A program made the position numbers and the translations under genes. Of a stretch of DNA of 64,000 nt, positions 7,588-17,208 are shown in pieces (position 1 is the stretch's first letter; every line of letters begins with the position of its first letter). Origin of the DNA: Proteiniclasticum ruminis DSM 24773 (lineage in GTDB: Bacteria > Bacillota > Clostridia > Clostridiales > Clostridiaceae); contig NZ_JNKC01000001.1 in assembly GCF_000701905.1 (NCBI RefSeq), positions 682,001-746,000 of the forward strand. Direction: 5' to 3'. Under the pieces are notes generated by a model. The model ran no database searches. It was given only the letters and a program-made list of their open reading frames with translations, and was not told where the DNA came from.

Positions 7588-8778
7588 TTACAAAGCAATT
7601 CTTTCAATTTCATCTATCAATCCAGGGATTACTTGGTACAGATCACCAACGATTCCGTAATCAGCCACTTCAAAAATTGGTGCATCCTGGTTCTTATTGA
7701 CCGCAATGATATAATCAGAATCTTTCATGCCTGCGATATGCTGAATCGCACCTGAAATCCCAAAAGCAAAATACAGTGTGGGTTTTACTGTTGTACCGGT
7801 CTGCCCGACCTGATACTGATGCTCAATCCACCCTGCATCAACACACGCTCTCGAAGCCGCAACCGTTCCTCCCAGTTTTTCTGCAAGCTCTTCCAGGAGC
7901 TTAAACCCGTCCTTGTTTCCTATGCCCATACCACCAGCAACGATAATATCTGCATCACTTAAAGATACTTGTTTTGCTAAGCTCTTCACTGTCTTAAGGA
8001 CCTTGGTTCTGATTTCATCCGGTTGAAACGCAACATCAAGACGGACGACTTCCCCTTTGTGCTCAGGATCAAAAAGAGCTTTATCCATCACACCGGGTCT
8101 CACTGTGGACATTTGGGGTCTGGTGTCTGGGCAAATTATCGTAGCCATGAGATTTCCACCAAAGGCTGGTCTTGTTTGTCTGAGTTTTCCATCTTCCGGA
8201 TCAATCTCAAGACTTGTGCAATCCGCGGTTAATCCTGTGCTGGATTTCACTGCAATGCTTGGACCTAGATCGCGGCCAATATGAGTCGCTCCCAAAAGTA
8301 CGATTTCAGGCTTATACTTTTTAATGGCTTCATGAAAAACCTTAGAATATCCGTCAGTAGTATAGGTTCTAAGCTCTTCATGATCTGCCACATAAACCAC
8401 ATCTGCGCCATGAGCAATGAGATCCTCAATCTGATGTGACATCTGGTATCCACATAGAAGTGCACAAAGCTTTGATTGCCTCTGGTCTGCCAGTTTCCTT
8501 CCTTCGCCAAGAAGTTCATATACGACAGGCATGACCTTTGACTCTCTTTGCTCTGCAAATACCCATACATCCTGATATAATGACAGATCCTCTTTTTCCT
8601 TTTCCATCTCTTCTTGCATAATCGCTTTAAAAGGACACGCTGAGACGCACACACCACAGTTGGTGCAAGCTTCACCAATCACCGCCAGTTTTCCTTCCAT
8701 AGCAATGGCATCAAAGGGACATTTTTTCACACAGATCGTGCAACCTCTGCACAGATCATTGATTACTTTAACAGCCAT
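7588..8778 (-). CDS. etfA: Electron transfer flavoprotein alpha subunit with N-terminal 2[4Fe-4S] ferredoxin domain
   Basis: 396 residues. Residues 1-60 hold two CxxCxxCxxxCP clusters ([12 protein letters not shown] and [12 protein letters not shown]), the ferredoxin domain found in CarE-type EtfA of caffeyl-CoA reductase. Then come the EtfA nucleotide-binding domain ([20 protein letters not shown]) and the C-terminal FAD domain ([26 protein letters not shown]). With EtfB and the acyl-CoA dehydrogenase it should form a flavin-based electron-bifurcating complex that couples enoyl-CoA reduction by NADH to ferredoxin reduction. The start at 8778 follows AGGAGGAGG. It lies 14 bases after etfB. 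Confidence 0.95.
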   Translation of the reverse strand: MAVKVINDLCRGCTICVKKCPFDAIAMEGKLAVIGEACTNCGVCVSACPFKAIMQEEMEKEKEDLSLYQDVWVFAEQRESKVMPVVYELLGEGRKLADQRQSKLCALLCGYQMSHQIEDLIAHGADVVYVADHEELRTYTTDGYSKVFHEAIKKYKPEIVLLGATHIGRDLGPSIAVKSSTGLTADCTSLEIDPEDGKLRQTRPAFGGNLMATIICPDTRPQMSTVRPGVMDKALFDPEHKGEVVRLDVAFQPDEIRTKVLKTVKSLAKQVSLSDADIIVAGGMGIGNKDGFKLLEELAEKLGGTVAASRACVDAGWIEHQYQVGQTGTTVKPTLYFAFGISGAIQHIAGMKDSDYIIAVNKNQDAPIFEVADYGIVGDLYQVIPGLIDEIERIAL

Positions 8779-8792
8779 ATTGAATCCTCCTC

Positions 8793-9581
8793 CTAAAGCA
8801 CATGCTTCTCCTGTAATTTGTTCACAAGAATTTTCGACATTTCAGATACGCTTCCACCAGCGATCATCTCTCCTTTTCCTTTCATTTCAGGAGTAAAGGA
8901 TCGATATACTTTGGTTGGGGATGCGTAGAGCCCGCAGTCTTCTGAAGTAAGATTCAATTCTTTATGAGTCAGTACCGTAATCTCCTTCTCAAAAGCATCT
9001 ACAATGCCACCGATGCTCATATATCTTGGCTTATTGAGTTCTTGAACACAAGTCAGCAAGCAAGGCATCTTTGTTTCAATCAGTTCATATCCATCTTCAA
9101 GCTGTCTTTCAACAATGCAGCGCTTCTCCTCCACAGTCACCTTCTGCACATAGGTGACCACTGGAATATTCAGTCTTTGGGCCACTTGAGGACCTACCTG
9201 TGCCGTATCTCCATCGATGGCCTGGCGACCTGCAAAAATGATATCTCCTCCGCCTATTTTCCTAATTCCGGCGGCAAGAGTAGTGCTGGTGGCACAGGTA
9301 TCTGCTCCTCCAAAAGCTCTATCACTAAGTAGATAAGCACTGTCTGCTCCCATGGCCAAGCATTCTCTTAACATATTTTTTGCCTGTGGAGGCCCCATGG
9401 TTATAACCACAACTTCAGATCCATGGTGTTCTTCTTTGATTCTAAGCGCTTCTTCCAAAGCACTCACATCATCTGGATTCAGTATACTTGGGACTCCTTC
9501 TCGAATCATGGTCCCTGTTTTAGGATCAATTTTAACTTCATTGGTATCTGGCACTTGTTTTACACAAACGATCAGTCTCAT
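8793..9581 (-). CDS. etfB: Electron transfer flavoprotein beta subunit
   Basis: A 262-residue EtfB, partner of the adjacent EtfA. Visible marks are the N-terminal [16 protein letters not shown], the [17 protein letters not shown] segment, and [17 protein letters not shown]. The last is the loop that in bifurcating Etfs helps hold the second FAD, the one that bifurcates. AGGAGGGA precedes the ATG. The order acyl-CoA dehydrogenase - EtfB - EtfA is the standard one in anaerobic enoyl-CoA reductase operons, including carCDE and acdB-etfBA. Confidence 0.95.
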   Translation of the reverse strand: MRLIVCVKQVPDTNEVKIDPKTGTMIREGVPSILNPDDVSALEEALRIKEEHHGSEVVVITMGPPQAKNMLRECLAMGADSAYLLSDRAFGGADTCATSTTLAAGIRKIGGGDIIFAGRQAIDGDTAQVGPQVAQRLNIPVVTYVQKVTVEEKRCIVERQLEDGYELIETKMPCLLTCVQELNKPRYMSIGGIVDAFEKEITVLTHKELNLTSEDCGLYASPTKVYRSFTPEMKGKGEMIAGGSVSEMSKILVNKLQEKHVL

Positions 9582-9591
9582 ACTATCCCTC

Positions 9592-10731
9592 CTAATGTTT
9601 TAACAGCTGATTCGAGATTACCATCTGCTGAACTTGGGAAGTTCCTTCATAAATGGTGAATACACGACAGTCTCGATACATTCTTTCAATCTTGTAATCT
9701 TTTATGTACCCATAGCCACCGTGAATCTGCAGCGCTTTGGCACAGATTTCATTACAGACTTCGGACGCATAGAACTTCGCCATGGATGCGGCCATGGATG
9801 CCGGTTTCTTTTCATCCATCAGATACGCAGCTTTATAAGTTAGAAGCTTTGCCGCTTCAAGCTTTGTCGCCATTTCCGCAAGCATAAAGGATATGGCCTG
9901 AAAGTCAGCAATTCTTCTGTTGAACTGCTTTCTTTCTTTAGAGTAGCGCAGCGCTTCATCTAAAGCACCCTGCGCAATACCAATGGATTGTGCTGCTACA
10001 CCAATTCTTCCGGTGTCTAGTGTCTTCATTGCGTTCGTGAATCCTTTTCCTTCTTCTCCCAAAAGATTCGACTTATGAATTCTGACATTCTCCATAACGA
10101 TATCGCTGGTTGCACATCCTTTAAGCCCCATTTTGTTTTCTGCTTTTCCGCAAGATACTCCCGGCAAAGTCATATCGACAATAAAGGCACTGATTCCCCT
10201 TGTCCCTTTACTCGCATCTGTCTTGGCGTAAACCACCGCATAGTCTGACAACGGTGCCATAGTGATGAATGTTTTTCTTCCATTTAATATATAGTAATCA
10301 CCCTCACGCACTGCGGTTGAACTCATACTTCCCGCATCTGATCCCGCACCGGGCTCTGTTAAAGCAAAACAAAGCTTCTTCTCTCCTCTGATGATGGGTC
10401 CCAGATAGTTTTCCTTCTGCTCTTCGGTCCCATCCATGTATAGAGGTCCTCCTGATAACGAGTTGGGAGAAGAAACGTAGACACTTGCTACGCCACTGAC
10501 TCTAGCAATTTCTTCTACAACCAGAACATAAGCTCTATGATCTCCACCTGCACCGCCCATGGCTTGAGGAATCTTCACACCAAAGAATCCTGCTTTTGCC
10601 ATCTTCTGTAGAATTTCTTCTGGAAATGTTCCTTGTTCCTCCACTTGATCCAGAATTTCACTGGTTAGCTCTTTCTCTGCAAAAGTCCGAACAAGTTTTC
10701 TGATCATTTCATGTTTTTCTGTTATGTACAT
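9592..10731 (-). CDS. Acyl-CoA dehydrogenase acting as enoyl-CoA reductase (AcdB/CarC-like)
   Basis: A 379-residue FAD enzyme with the full family fold. CFALTEPGAGSDAGSM and FITMAPLSDYAVVYAKTD are the FAD-contact strands. QIHGGYGYIKDYKIERMYRD lies near the C-terminus, and the catalytic base is the Glu of IYEGTSQVQ. In this setting it runs reductively: 2-enoyl-CoA from the dehydratase is reduced to acyl-CoA with electrons from EtfAB. The start at 10731 follows GGGAGG at eight bases. It is tightly spaced before etfB (10 bases). Chain-length or aromatic preference cannot be read from the sequence with confidence. Confidence 0.93.
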   Translation of the reverse strand: MYITEKHEMIRKLVRTFAEKELTSEILDQVEEQGTFPEEILQKMAKAGFFGVKIPQAMGGAGGDHRAYVLVVEEIARVSGVASVYVSSPNSLSGGPLYMDGTEEQKENYLGPIIRGEKKLCFALTEPGAGSDAGSMSSTAVREGDYYILNGRKTFITMAPLSDYAVVYAKTDASKGTRGISAFIVDMTLPGVSCGKAENKMGLKGCATSDIVMENVRIHKSNLLGEEGKGFTNAMKTLDTGRIGVAAQSIGIAQGALDEALRYSKERKQFNRRIADFQAISFMLAEMATKLEAAKLLTYKAAYLMDEKKPASMAASMAKFYASEVCNEICAKALQIHGGYGYIKDYKIERMYRDCRVFTIYEGTSQVQQMVISNQLLKH

Positions 10732-10768
10732 CCATTTGCCTCCCTATTTTATACATCGTTTTTTGTAT

Positions 10769-12391
10769 TTATAACGTAATTCTTTTCATATGCCCTTCAC
10801 ATTCAGGAAGGGATCCAACTCTCTCTTCCACCTGCTTTTTCAGGTGGCACATCATGACTTTTCCACTGCCATTGTACGGTAAGGCTTTCATGAGAAAGAG
10901 GAATTTCGGTACTTTGTATTGAGCAAGCCTTTTGCTAAGATATACTCTTAAATCTTCTAAACAAAGAGTGCCTTCTCTTTCTTCCACCACACAGGCTGCA
11001 ATATCTTCCTGGAGCACTTCACTGGCTACTCCTAGAACTTTGCAGTCCCTGATACCCCCATACTCCATCAGTACACCTTCAATTTCCTTTGGTGATATAT
11101 TTTCTCCACCTCGAATGATCATTTCTTTCATTCGTCCTGTGATATAAAGATATCCTTCCTGATCCACATACCCAAGATCTCCTGTTCTCAGCCATCCATC
11201 TTTCAGAATGGTCTTTTCAGTTTCTAATGGCATATTGTGATACCCTTTCATCACATGGTACCCTCTTGTCTGAACTTCTCCCACTTCATATGGTTTCATT
11301 TCTTTCTTGAGTCTCCCGTCGTAGATCCGGAGCTCCACATGGTCAATTTTCTGTCCACATGTTTGTGATTTTTTTAAGATGGAATCCTCTACTCGAGCAA
11401 TGGTAATGCATGGAGAGGACTCTGTCTGACCGTAAGAAGGATGTAATCTTGCATTAGGCACTATGCCTGTAATCAATTCATACTCTTTTTCTGATATGGC
11501 AGAACCTGCCACAACGCCAGAGCGTATAGATTTCAGGGCTTCTCTCTCTTCCTCTTTTCTATGGTAAAGTGCCAAAAACATCGAGGGCACCCCATTTAAA
11601 ACAGTACATTTTTTCTTTTCTACGGCATCCAATATCTTTGATGTTCTTGCTTGAGATAATAGGGTCATGGTACAACCCGCATAAAGGGAAGCCATTAAAC
11701 ACGCCGTGATGCCAAAGCAATGAAATAGCGGCACCGCCACACAAAGATTGTCTTTTTCTGTCCAAGACATTTTCCGGGCGATTTCTGTGCCATTGTTTAA
11801 AATGCTCCTATGAGACAGCATCACTCCCTTGGGTTTGCTGGTTGTTCCGGATGTGAAAAGAATCACTGCGGTGTCATCTGCTTTGAGTTCATTCATTCTC
11901 TCCGCTAGCTGCCTCTTTCCTTCAGTTATCAGCCGTTCTATTTTTATCGTATTCCTGGCTTCCTCCACTACTTTTTTTATAGAAAGTGCCTTGTTTGGAG
12001 ATAGACATTCATTGTCTATCTCTGATAGAAGGTGTCCTGCCTGGAGTTCGCCAGGCAGGTCACCATACAACAGAGCGGCCACAGGATGATCCTGCAGTAA
12101 ATCTTCAATTTCTTCAAAACGGTAATGACTGTTATAAAGGACAGGAACCAAGCCCGCTTTAATGAGCCCTAAAAAGCAAAAGATGTATTCCTCACAGTTT
12201 ATTGACCATATGGATACCAGATCTCCTCTGGTATATGCTTTATTGATAAAATAAAGTGCCACTTGATCCGAAATTTCATCGATCTCACGCCAAAGGTATG
12301 TATGCTCCATAAAGTTGAGCCCTACATTCATACCATATCGTCTGGTCTGATCTTTCAGAAAAATTCCTATAGTACAATCTATCAATTCCAT
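10769..12391 (-). CDS. AMP-forming acyl-CoA synthetase (CarB/FldD-like position)
   Basis: A 540-residue ANL-superfamily adenylate-forming ligase. It shows the P-loop motif LFTSGTTSKPKGVMLSH, the A5-type YGQTESSP, GWLRTGDLGYVDQEGYLYITGR (hinge and ATP ribose Asp), and a C-terminal YNGSGKV lysine. It should activate a carboxylic acid with ATP and CoA, providing the first acyl-CoA to prime the CoA-transferase cycle. The ribosome site AGGTAAAG precedes the ATG. It lies between the permease and acyl-CoA dehydrogenase genes, matching the carB-carC-carD-carE order of Acetobacterium woodii caffeate respiration. Confidence 0.9.
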   Translation of the reverse strand: MELIDCTIGIFLKDQTRRYGMNVGLNFMEHTYLWREIDEISDQVALYFINKAYTRGDLVSIWSINCEEYIFCFLGLIKAGLVPVLYNSHYRFEEIEDLLQDHPVAALLYGDLPGELQAGHLLSEIDNECLSPNKALSIKKVVEEARNTIKIERLITEGKRQLAERMNELKADDTAVILFTSGTTSKPKGVMLSHRSILNNGTEIARKMSWTEKDNLCVAVPLFHCFGITACLMASLYAGCTMTLLSQARTSKILDAVEKKKCTVLNGVPSMFLALYHRKEEEREALKSIRSGVVAGSAISEKEYELITGIVPNARLHPSYGQTESSPCITIARVEDSILKKSQTCGQKIDHVELRIYDGRLKKEMKPYEVGEVQTRGYHVMKGYHNMPLETEKTILKDGWLRTGDLGYVDQEGYLYITGRMKEMIIRGGENISPKEIEGVLMEYGGIRDCKVLGVASEVLQEDIAACVVEEREGTLCLEDLRVYLSKRLAQYKVPKFLFLMKALPYNGSGKVMMCHLKKQVEERVGSLPECEGHMKRITL

Positions 12392-12427
12392 CTTTACCTG
12401 CTTTCTCCTTTACGTCATTCATACCAA

Positions 12428-13609
12428 TTATTGTGCAATTTTTTCTGTTTTGTCTTCCAGCACTTCACTTTTGTTCAATAAACCAAGTAAGCTCATTACC
12501 ATATGAATCGTGAACGGAATAACTACTACTGCGATGGTAATATATCCAAGATACCCATATCCTTTTGCAACTAGTGGTATCAGCCCGAATTGAGCTATAC
12601 CGAAGGCCATGATCACAAATACAAACGTAGTGATTACTCCTAGCTTTGAAGGTTTTTTAGAATCACCTGATGCAGCTTCTTCCTTGGCAAACTGGCTGGT
12701 TACTCTATTAACCACTCCAGCAATCATATTGACAGCTGTTGATACAGCACCCAGTACGATAAGCAGCGAGATGATCGGAAGCATGAATGAGCTGCCCACT
12801 CCATTTTTCACAAGAAGCAGTATCGGAACGGAAACACTTCCCACTTCAGGATTGGTAGCTATCGCAAGCATTCCTACTGTGCACAATGAAATGATTCCTA
12901 TATTGACAATGAGTCCATAGATCATACTTTTTTTCGCATCATCATCAGAAGTAAAGGGCTTTGCATGCTGTACAAAAAGTCCGATAGAAGCCAGCTGGAA
13001 TGAGAAATAAAGGAAAGATTTCCATAGGGCTGGGCCTGCTGGAGCTGGATTATCTGCCATAACTTTTATGGTTTCCGTAATGCTTTCCCACTGTGCAATG
13101 ATATTAGGAATATAAACAATGAGAAGTCCTACAACGATTAAAACAGATAATGTAGCTGCGGCTTTTCTCACAATATCTGTACCATATATAGCCACGAAGA
13201 AAATAAATACACCAATGATTAAAGTGCAGATGATATAGGGAATCCCGGTGAGTGCAGCCATGGTAGCACCACCAGTGGCAAATGCCACAGAAGGAGCAAT
13301 ACAAAGAAGCACAAAATAAACTACTTCATATAGATTCGAAAACACAGGAGCAAATTTCCCATAAAAGCGGTTGTTGAAGCTTCTGTAATCATAGGTCTTG
13401 TTCCTATGTGCAAAACGCAATGCATACCATTGATACAGTGCGCTAAGACACTGCGCAATGATTGGTGTTATGAGGGTCCAGATCCCAAACGCAATAAAGT
13501 ACTGGAAAAGTTGTGCACCTGATGCGAATCCGCCACCAAATTGAGTTGTAAACCAGACAAAAGCCACACCGATGGTAACTGACATATTCTTTTTGTCAAT
13601 GAGTTTCAT
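12428..13609 (-). CDS. YkvI-family / APC-type membrane permease
   Basis: A 393-residue membrane protein with about ten or eleven predicted transmembrane segments. The first, VTIGVAFVWFTTQFGGGFASG, carries the glycine-rich break typical of LeuT-fold carriers. It resembles the uncharacterised YkvI family. It starts one base before the stop region of the dehydratase beta subunit, behind CGGAGG, so it belongs to the operon. Inference: it imports the amino acid or 2-hydroxyacid substrate, or exports the reduced acid. The substrate is not predictable from the sequence alone. Confidence 0.75.
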   Translation of the reverse strand: MKLIDKKNMSVTIGVAFVWFTTQFGGGFASGAQLFQYFIAFGIWTLITPIIAQCLSALYQWYALRFAHRNKTYDYRSFNNRFYGKFAPVFSNLYEVVYFVLLCIAPSVAFATGGATMAALTGIPYIICTLIIGVFIFFVAIYGTDIVRKAAATLSVLIVVGLLIVYIPNIIAQWESITETIKVMADNPAPAGPALWKSFLYFSFQLASIGLFVQHAKPFTSDDDAKKSMIYGLIVNIGIISLCTVGMLAIATNPEVGSVSVPILLLVKNGVGSSFMLPIISLLIVLGAVSTAVNMIAGVVNRVTSQFAKEEAASGDSKKPSKLGVITTFVFVIMAFGIAQFGLIPLVAKGYGYLGYITIAVVVIPFTIHMVMSLLGLLNKSEVLEDKTEKIAQ

Positions 13610-13610
13610 T

Positions 13611-14750
13611 TTAAACCTCCGTAAGTAAATTATTGGTTTCTACAAGAGTTTGAAGTGAGGTATGCGTCTGTTCAAATGTCGACATCTGGCGGTCCTGCTC
13701 AATCATATGACATCGGATTCCAGCCTTATCACAAGCTTTCTTTATAATGACATAATCAAATTCCTCAGGATCACAGAACTTTGTCATAACCACTAAAACC
13801 GCATCAGCTTTTCTTTCGATGGCCATGGAGACAATGAGATCTGCTCTTTTCTTCTCTTCGTCAAAGAGCACAGAGCAATGCCCCATTCGTGTGAATTTTT
13901 CTGAAAGATCAAGTAAAGGTAGGTCCTTTCTTTCCGAATCAACGCGATACTGACGGGATTCGCTGGCCATATCATCGCCAACTACCGCAATACCATATTG
14001 GTCCAACAAGGAAAGGAAGGTCTTGTTATCGGATATGATACCTGTCGTTATGATACGCATGGTATTTTTAGGACTTCTGTCTGACTGCTTCATTAAAGTG
14101 AGTAATTCTTGGATCCACTGGCTATGAATTTTCTTATCCATAAAGTATGCACTCTTGTATACCGCACTTCTCTCCACTGCAGTCAGTACTGGTCTATCAG
14201 AGAGAAATTCATCCAGTTCCCGCATGAGCCTATTGTGCTCATTATAGATTTCCATGGATTTTGCCAAGGACTCTTGAGAGAACGTTTCTCCAGTGATTTT
14301 TTCAAGATCCTCTATGACACGGCTATAATTTGAATGAGTATACATCTTCGCCCCACGGCTGCTACGGTTTTGAGGATATACCATCGGTATGAAAGGAATA
14401 TGGGGTACTGCATATTTCCAGTTTTCCCCCAGACATTTCAATGAATCACAGAGGGATGGAATCAGAATTGCGCTCATCCCCTCATAAGAACCATTCATCC
14501 CAAGTTCTAGAATTGACTGAGTAATACTGCATATAAACGCTGGAAAGTAACTCTTTGCTTTTTCAATCTCAATATCGGCCCCCCATAATCCAAAGGGTAC
14601 GATATTCATGGAATGGAGAATCTCTTCTGGCGTATAAACCGGTGCACATCCAACAACCTTTTTGCCTTGGGAAAGATATGCCTTCATTTGTACTTCAGGG
14701 TGTTCAGAAACATCCTGGAACTTTTTTATAAGAATGTCTAACTGTTCCAT
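13611..14750 (-). CDS. hadC: 2-hydroxyacyl-CoA dehydratase, beta subunit (HadC/FldC-like)
   Basis: A 379-residue HgdB/HgdC-family protein that, with the alpha subunit, forms the iron-sulfur dehydratase removing water from a 2-hydroxyacyl-CoA through a ketyl radical. Candidate cluster cysteines are Cys35 in VVGCAPVYTPEE, CSITQ, and the paired cysteines in SLCDSLKCLGENW. The terminal part (VVMTKFCDPEEFDY ... CHMIEQD) is also typical. AAGGAGG precedes the ATG. It lies one base after the alpha gene. The complex is oxygen-sensitive and must be activated by the ATPase encoded first in the operon. Confidence 0.93.
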   Translation of the reverse strand: MEQLDILIKKFQDVSEHPEVQMKAYLSQGKKVVGCAPVYTPEEILHSMNIVPFGLWGADIEIEKAKSYFPAFICSITQSILELGMNGSYEGMSAILIPSLCDSLKCLGENWKYAVPHIPFIPMVYPQNRSSRGAKMYTHSNYSRVIEDLEKITGETFSQESLAKSMEIYNEHNRLMRELDEFLSDRPVLTAVERSAVYKSAYFMDKKIHSQWIQELLTLMKQSDRSPKNTMRIITTGIISDNKTFLSLLDQYGIAVVGDDMASESRQYRVDSERKDLPLLDLSEKFTRMGHCSVLFDEEKKRADLIVSMAIERKADAVLVVMTKFCDPEEFDYVIIKKACDKAGIRCHMIEQDRQMSTFEQTHTSLQTLVETNNLLTEV

Positions 14751-14751
14751 C

Positions 14752-15984
14752 TTAGTGAACCTCCTTATTCATTTCCATGATTTCTGTAAGTCCCTGAACT
14801 CTTGTTTCATACTGAGCTTCCGAGAAATTTCTAGGATCTGCTTGATCTCCATCAAATGAAGTGACTGGAATATCGCACTCTTCTCCAATCTGTCTGCTCA
14901 TCTCATACATGAATCCACTCCAGAGTTTACACGAGCGGTTCGTATGAACCAGCATACCTTCAGCCTTTGTTTTCTTCACAATATTTACTCTCACATCTTT
15001 TGCGTGCTCCAGGTTCATTGCATTTGGAACGTTACAGTAGGCTCTAATGAGACCATCAAAATCATCATAGATAAAACCAAAAGCATCGGCGTAAATGGTC
15101 GCTACCATATTTATTCCTCTTGATTTGAGACCTGTAAAAGTAGTTCTTAGATGAGGCCAGCATGCGATTCCTTCAAACATGATTCTATGCTTTTCCTCCG
15201 CTCTAAATGTGCTGTTTCCTGACTCAACTGCTTCCTTATATTCTTCTGTCAAACGCTCAAAAGCTTCTGCTGCTTCAACGGTTCCCCTTGCACAAACTGC
15301 TACAGCCATATGATTCAAAAGATCAAATCCGCTCAGTGGAGAGGGTTTGAATTTTGTATAAGAAGTTGCTTCAAGCCAAGCTCTTGAGGTTCTGTTGGAT
15401 ATCGCCATCACCTCTTTAAACCTATCTTCAGACCACTTCTTCCCAGTAATGTCCTCAAGTCTTGTGATTGCTTCCTCAATTTGTGTTTTTACATAAGCTA
15501 CTTGATCATCACTCACTCCATAGTCTGGATTAAATGGAATATCGACAAGGATCATCGGAATATTTAATTCCTTAGCAATGTTTTCATACCATTTGATCAT
15601 GCAATTACAGATATTATTGCAGCATAAGACAAAATCTGGTTGAGGCATATTTTGTTCCGGTGCATCTTTGATATCCATATATGCCAAGTTTATTCTTGCA
15701 TACGCACATATATCATTGCTGTACCCCTGGCCTTCTGCATAGCTGCACATCTTTTCTCCTGCACCTCTGGCCGCTATCGCTGCAGCCTGATTTTCTGGAT
15801 AGACCACCTTAATCCCTAAGGTCTGAAAAATCTCTTGCGGGAAATTACTTGCACACCAACCTATTTTTTCTCCATTTTTTTTAGCTTCATGCGCTTCCTC
15901 ATAGTGTTTGACGATGATCTCATTAAGCTTGGACTTGGCTGAATTGGGATCCAATGGCTTTCTTTCTTTTTTAATCTCTGACAT
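14752..15984 (-). CDS. hadB: 2-hydroxyacyl-CoA dehydratase, alpha subunit (HadB/FldB-like)
   Basis: A 410-residue catalytic subunit. Cluster and active-site features: GWCASNFPQE (Cys44), NDICAYARI, and CCNNICNCMIKWYE, the cysteine-rich stretch expected in this family. The ATG at 15984 is preceded by AAGGAGG at ideal spacing. The frame extends upstream to 16017 and would overlap the activator, but no ribosome site supports that. Overall it looks closest to the lactoyl/phenyllactoyl-type dehydratases rather than to 2-hydroxyglutaryl-CoA dehydratase; this is my judgement without an alignment. It works with the next gene and the activator upstream. Confidence 0.93.
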   Translation of the reverse strand: MSEIKKERKPLDPNSAKSKLNEIIVKHYEEAHEAKKNGEKIGWCASNFPQEIFQTLGIKVVYPENQAAAIAARGAGEKMCSYAEGQGYSNDICAYARINLAYMDIKDAPEQNMPQPDFVLCCNNICNCMIKWYENIAKELNIPMILVDIPFNPDYGVSDDQVAYVKTQIEEAITRLEDITGKKWSEDRFKEVMAISNRTSRAWLEATSYTKFKPSPLSGFDLLNHMAVAVCARGTVEAAEAFERLTEEYKEAVESGNSTFRAEEKHRIMFEGIACWPHLRTTFTGLKSRGINMVATIYADAFGFIYDDFDGLIRAYCNVPNAMNLEHAKDVRVNIVKKTKAEGMLVHTNRSCKLWSGFMYEMSRQIGEECDIPVTSFDGDQADPRNFSEAQYETRVQGLTEIMEMNKEVH

Positions 15985-15997
15985 TTTTACCTCCTTT

Positions 15998-16774
15998 TCA
16001 AATAGATAACCGCTCATACGCTGATAATGCAGCCCCTATCGCCCCCATGTATTGTGCGTCCTCATGATAGAGCACTGGTTTGTTCAGCGATCTCTCAAGA
16101 GCATTTCTAACGCCACCGTTTTTTGCAACACCCCCACTCATATAAACTTGTTCCTCTATGCCAATCCTTTGGGATAAAGCAGCGACTCTTTTGGCTACAG
16201 ATTCACAGATTCCTCTAGCGATGTCTTCCAGTTTAATCCCTCTTGCCATTTGAGATATCACTTCAGACTCTGCAAATACAGTGCAAGTACTGGAAATAGA
16301 TGCCGGCTGATGAGACTTTGACGCCAGCACCTCCAAGTCTTCAATGGAAACTTGAAGGATCCCTGCCATAACATCCAAAAACCTTCCTGTTCCTGCTGCG
16401 CATTTGTCATTCATCAGAAAACTCTTCATTTTGCCATTGGCGTTCAAAGACATGACTTTTACATCTTGTCCACCAATATCAATGATGGTACGTGCACCGG
16501 GTGCGGTAAAATATACACCTTTTGCATGACAGGTCAGCTCGCTTAGATTCGCATCCGATTTCTCGAATGTTGATCGGCCATACCCTGTGGACATGATTAG
16601 TCCAATATCCTGTTCCTTGATTCTTGCATTTTCTAGGGCCAGTTCATATGCCATCTCTGGTTTTTGAGTTCCTGCACCACCTTTAATCAGTGCTGAACCA
16701 AGAATTCTCTTCCCATCTTGCATTACTACACACTTGGAAGTGGTAGAGCCAATATCTATTCCGACCGTAACCAT
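15998..16774 (-). CDS. hadI: 2-hydroxyacyl-CoA dehydratase activator ATPase (HadI/FldI-like)
   Basis: A 258-residue ASKHA-fold ATPase. It forms a homodimer bridged by one [4Fe-4S] cluster and injects one high-energy electron into the dehydratase on ATP hydrolysis. Visible: the phosphate-1 loop GIDIGSTTSKC, the phosphate-2 loop IIDIGGQDVK, and the two cluster cysteines per chain in NDKCAAGTGRFLD and SSTCTVFAESEV. The adenosine motif MSGGVAKNGGV is near the C-terminus. AGAGGTG precedes the ATG. It is the first gene of the operon, so the promoter is in the 434-base gap to the right. Activator first, then subunits, matches the had and fld loci. Confidence 0.96.
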   Translation of the reverse strand: MVTVGIDIGSTTSKCVVMQDGKRILGSALIKGGAGTQKPEMAYELALENARIKEQDIGLIMSTGYGRSTFEKSDANLSELTCHAKGVYFTAPGARTIIDIGGQDVKVMSLNANGKMKSFLMNDKCAAGTGRFLDVMAGILQVSIEDLEVLASKSHQPASISSTCTVFAESEVISQMARGIKLEDIARGICESVAKRVAALSQRIGIEEQVYMSGGVAKNGGVRNALERSLNKPVLYHEDAQYMGAIGAALSAYERLSI

Positions 16775-16851
16775 CTCGCACCTCTTTTTGTTTGTTTATT
16801 ATCAAACATCTAATAATAAAAAAATATAGAATCAAAATATATCATATTCTT

Positions 16852-16863
16852 TTTAGCGCTAAA
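16852..16863. promoter_or_regulatory. 12-bp palindrome in the dehydratase operon leader
   Basis: TTTAGCGCTAAA is perfectly self-complementary. It lies about 80 bases upstream of the hadI-like start, between that start and the ACTTGT inverted repeat. It is a possible second operator; no matching regulator is known. Confidence 0.3.
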
Positions 16864-16901
16864 TCCTCTTTATGAAAACATTATCTCTCAAAAAAATACT
16901 G

Positions 16902-16933
16902 TAACTTGTTACTTGTAAACTAGTAACAAGTTA
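16902..16933. promoter_or_regulatory. Candidate GntR operator of the dehydratase operon
   Basis: A perfect 12-bp inverted repeat, TAACTTGTTACT (16902-16913) and AGTAACAAGTTA (16922-16933), with an 8-base centre. It contains ACTTGT...ACAAGT, as does the site at 4576-4605, and both share TTACTTGTA. It lies 130 bases upstream of the operon's first gene. The rest of the gap to 17209 holds the XRE palindrome and no gene. Confidence 0.55.
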
Positions 16934-17114
16934 ATAAATTAACAATAGCACCATTTGTTTTATTTGTAAAGGTTATTCATGAAGCATTCTGAAATTTTTT
17001 CCGTTTCTTATTGTCTGCATGATGGGTTGTCTCCAGGGCTCTGAATCTCAGACCATTATGAGGAGTTATTGTAATGCTCTTCATTTGCTGCTTTAGTAAT
17101 GTTATTGGGCATAC

Positions 17115-17163
17115 GCAACCATTGGTTGCGAAAGTTCAATCCCTTCTTTCTGGTTTTGCAACC
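17115..17163. promoter_or_regulatory. Probable autoregulatory operator of the XRE regulator
   Basis: GCAACC ATT GGTTGC (17115-17129) is a perfect palindrome. A third GCAACC half-site follows at 17158-17163 within TTTTGCAACCAAAAG. The cluster sits 45-95 bases before the XRE gene, over its likely promoter (TATACT at about 17175). Confidence 0.45.
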
Positions 17164-17208
17164 AAAAGTCCACTATACTGAAGATATCAAAGAAAAAGAG
17201 GTGGAGCT

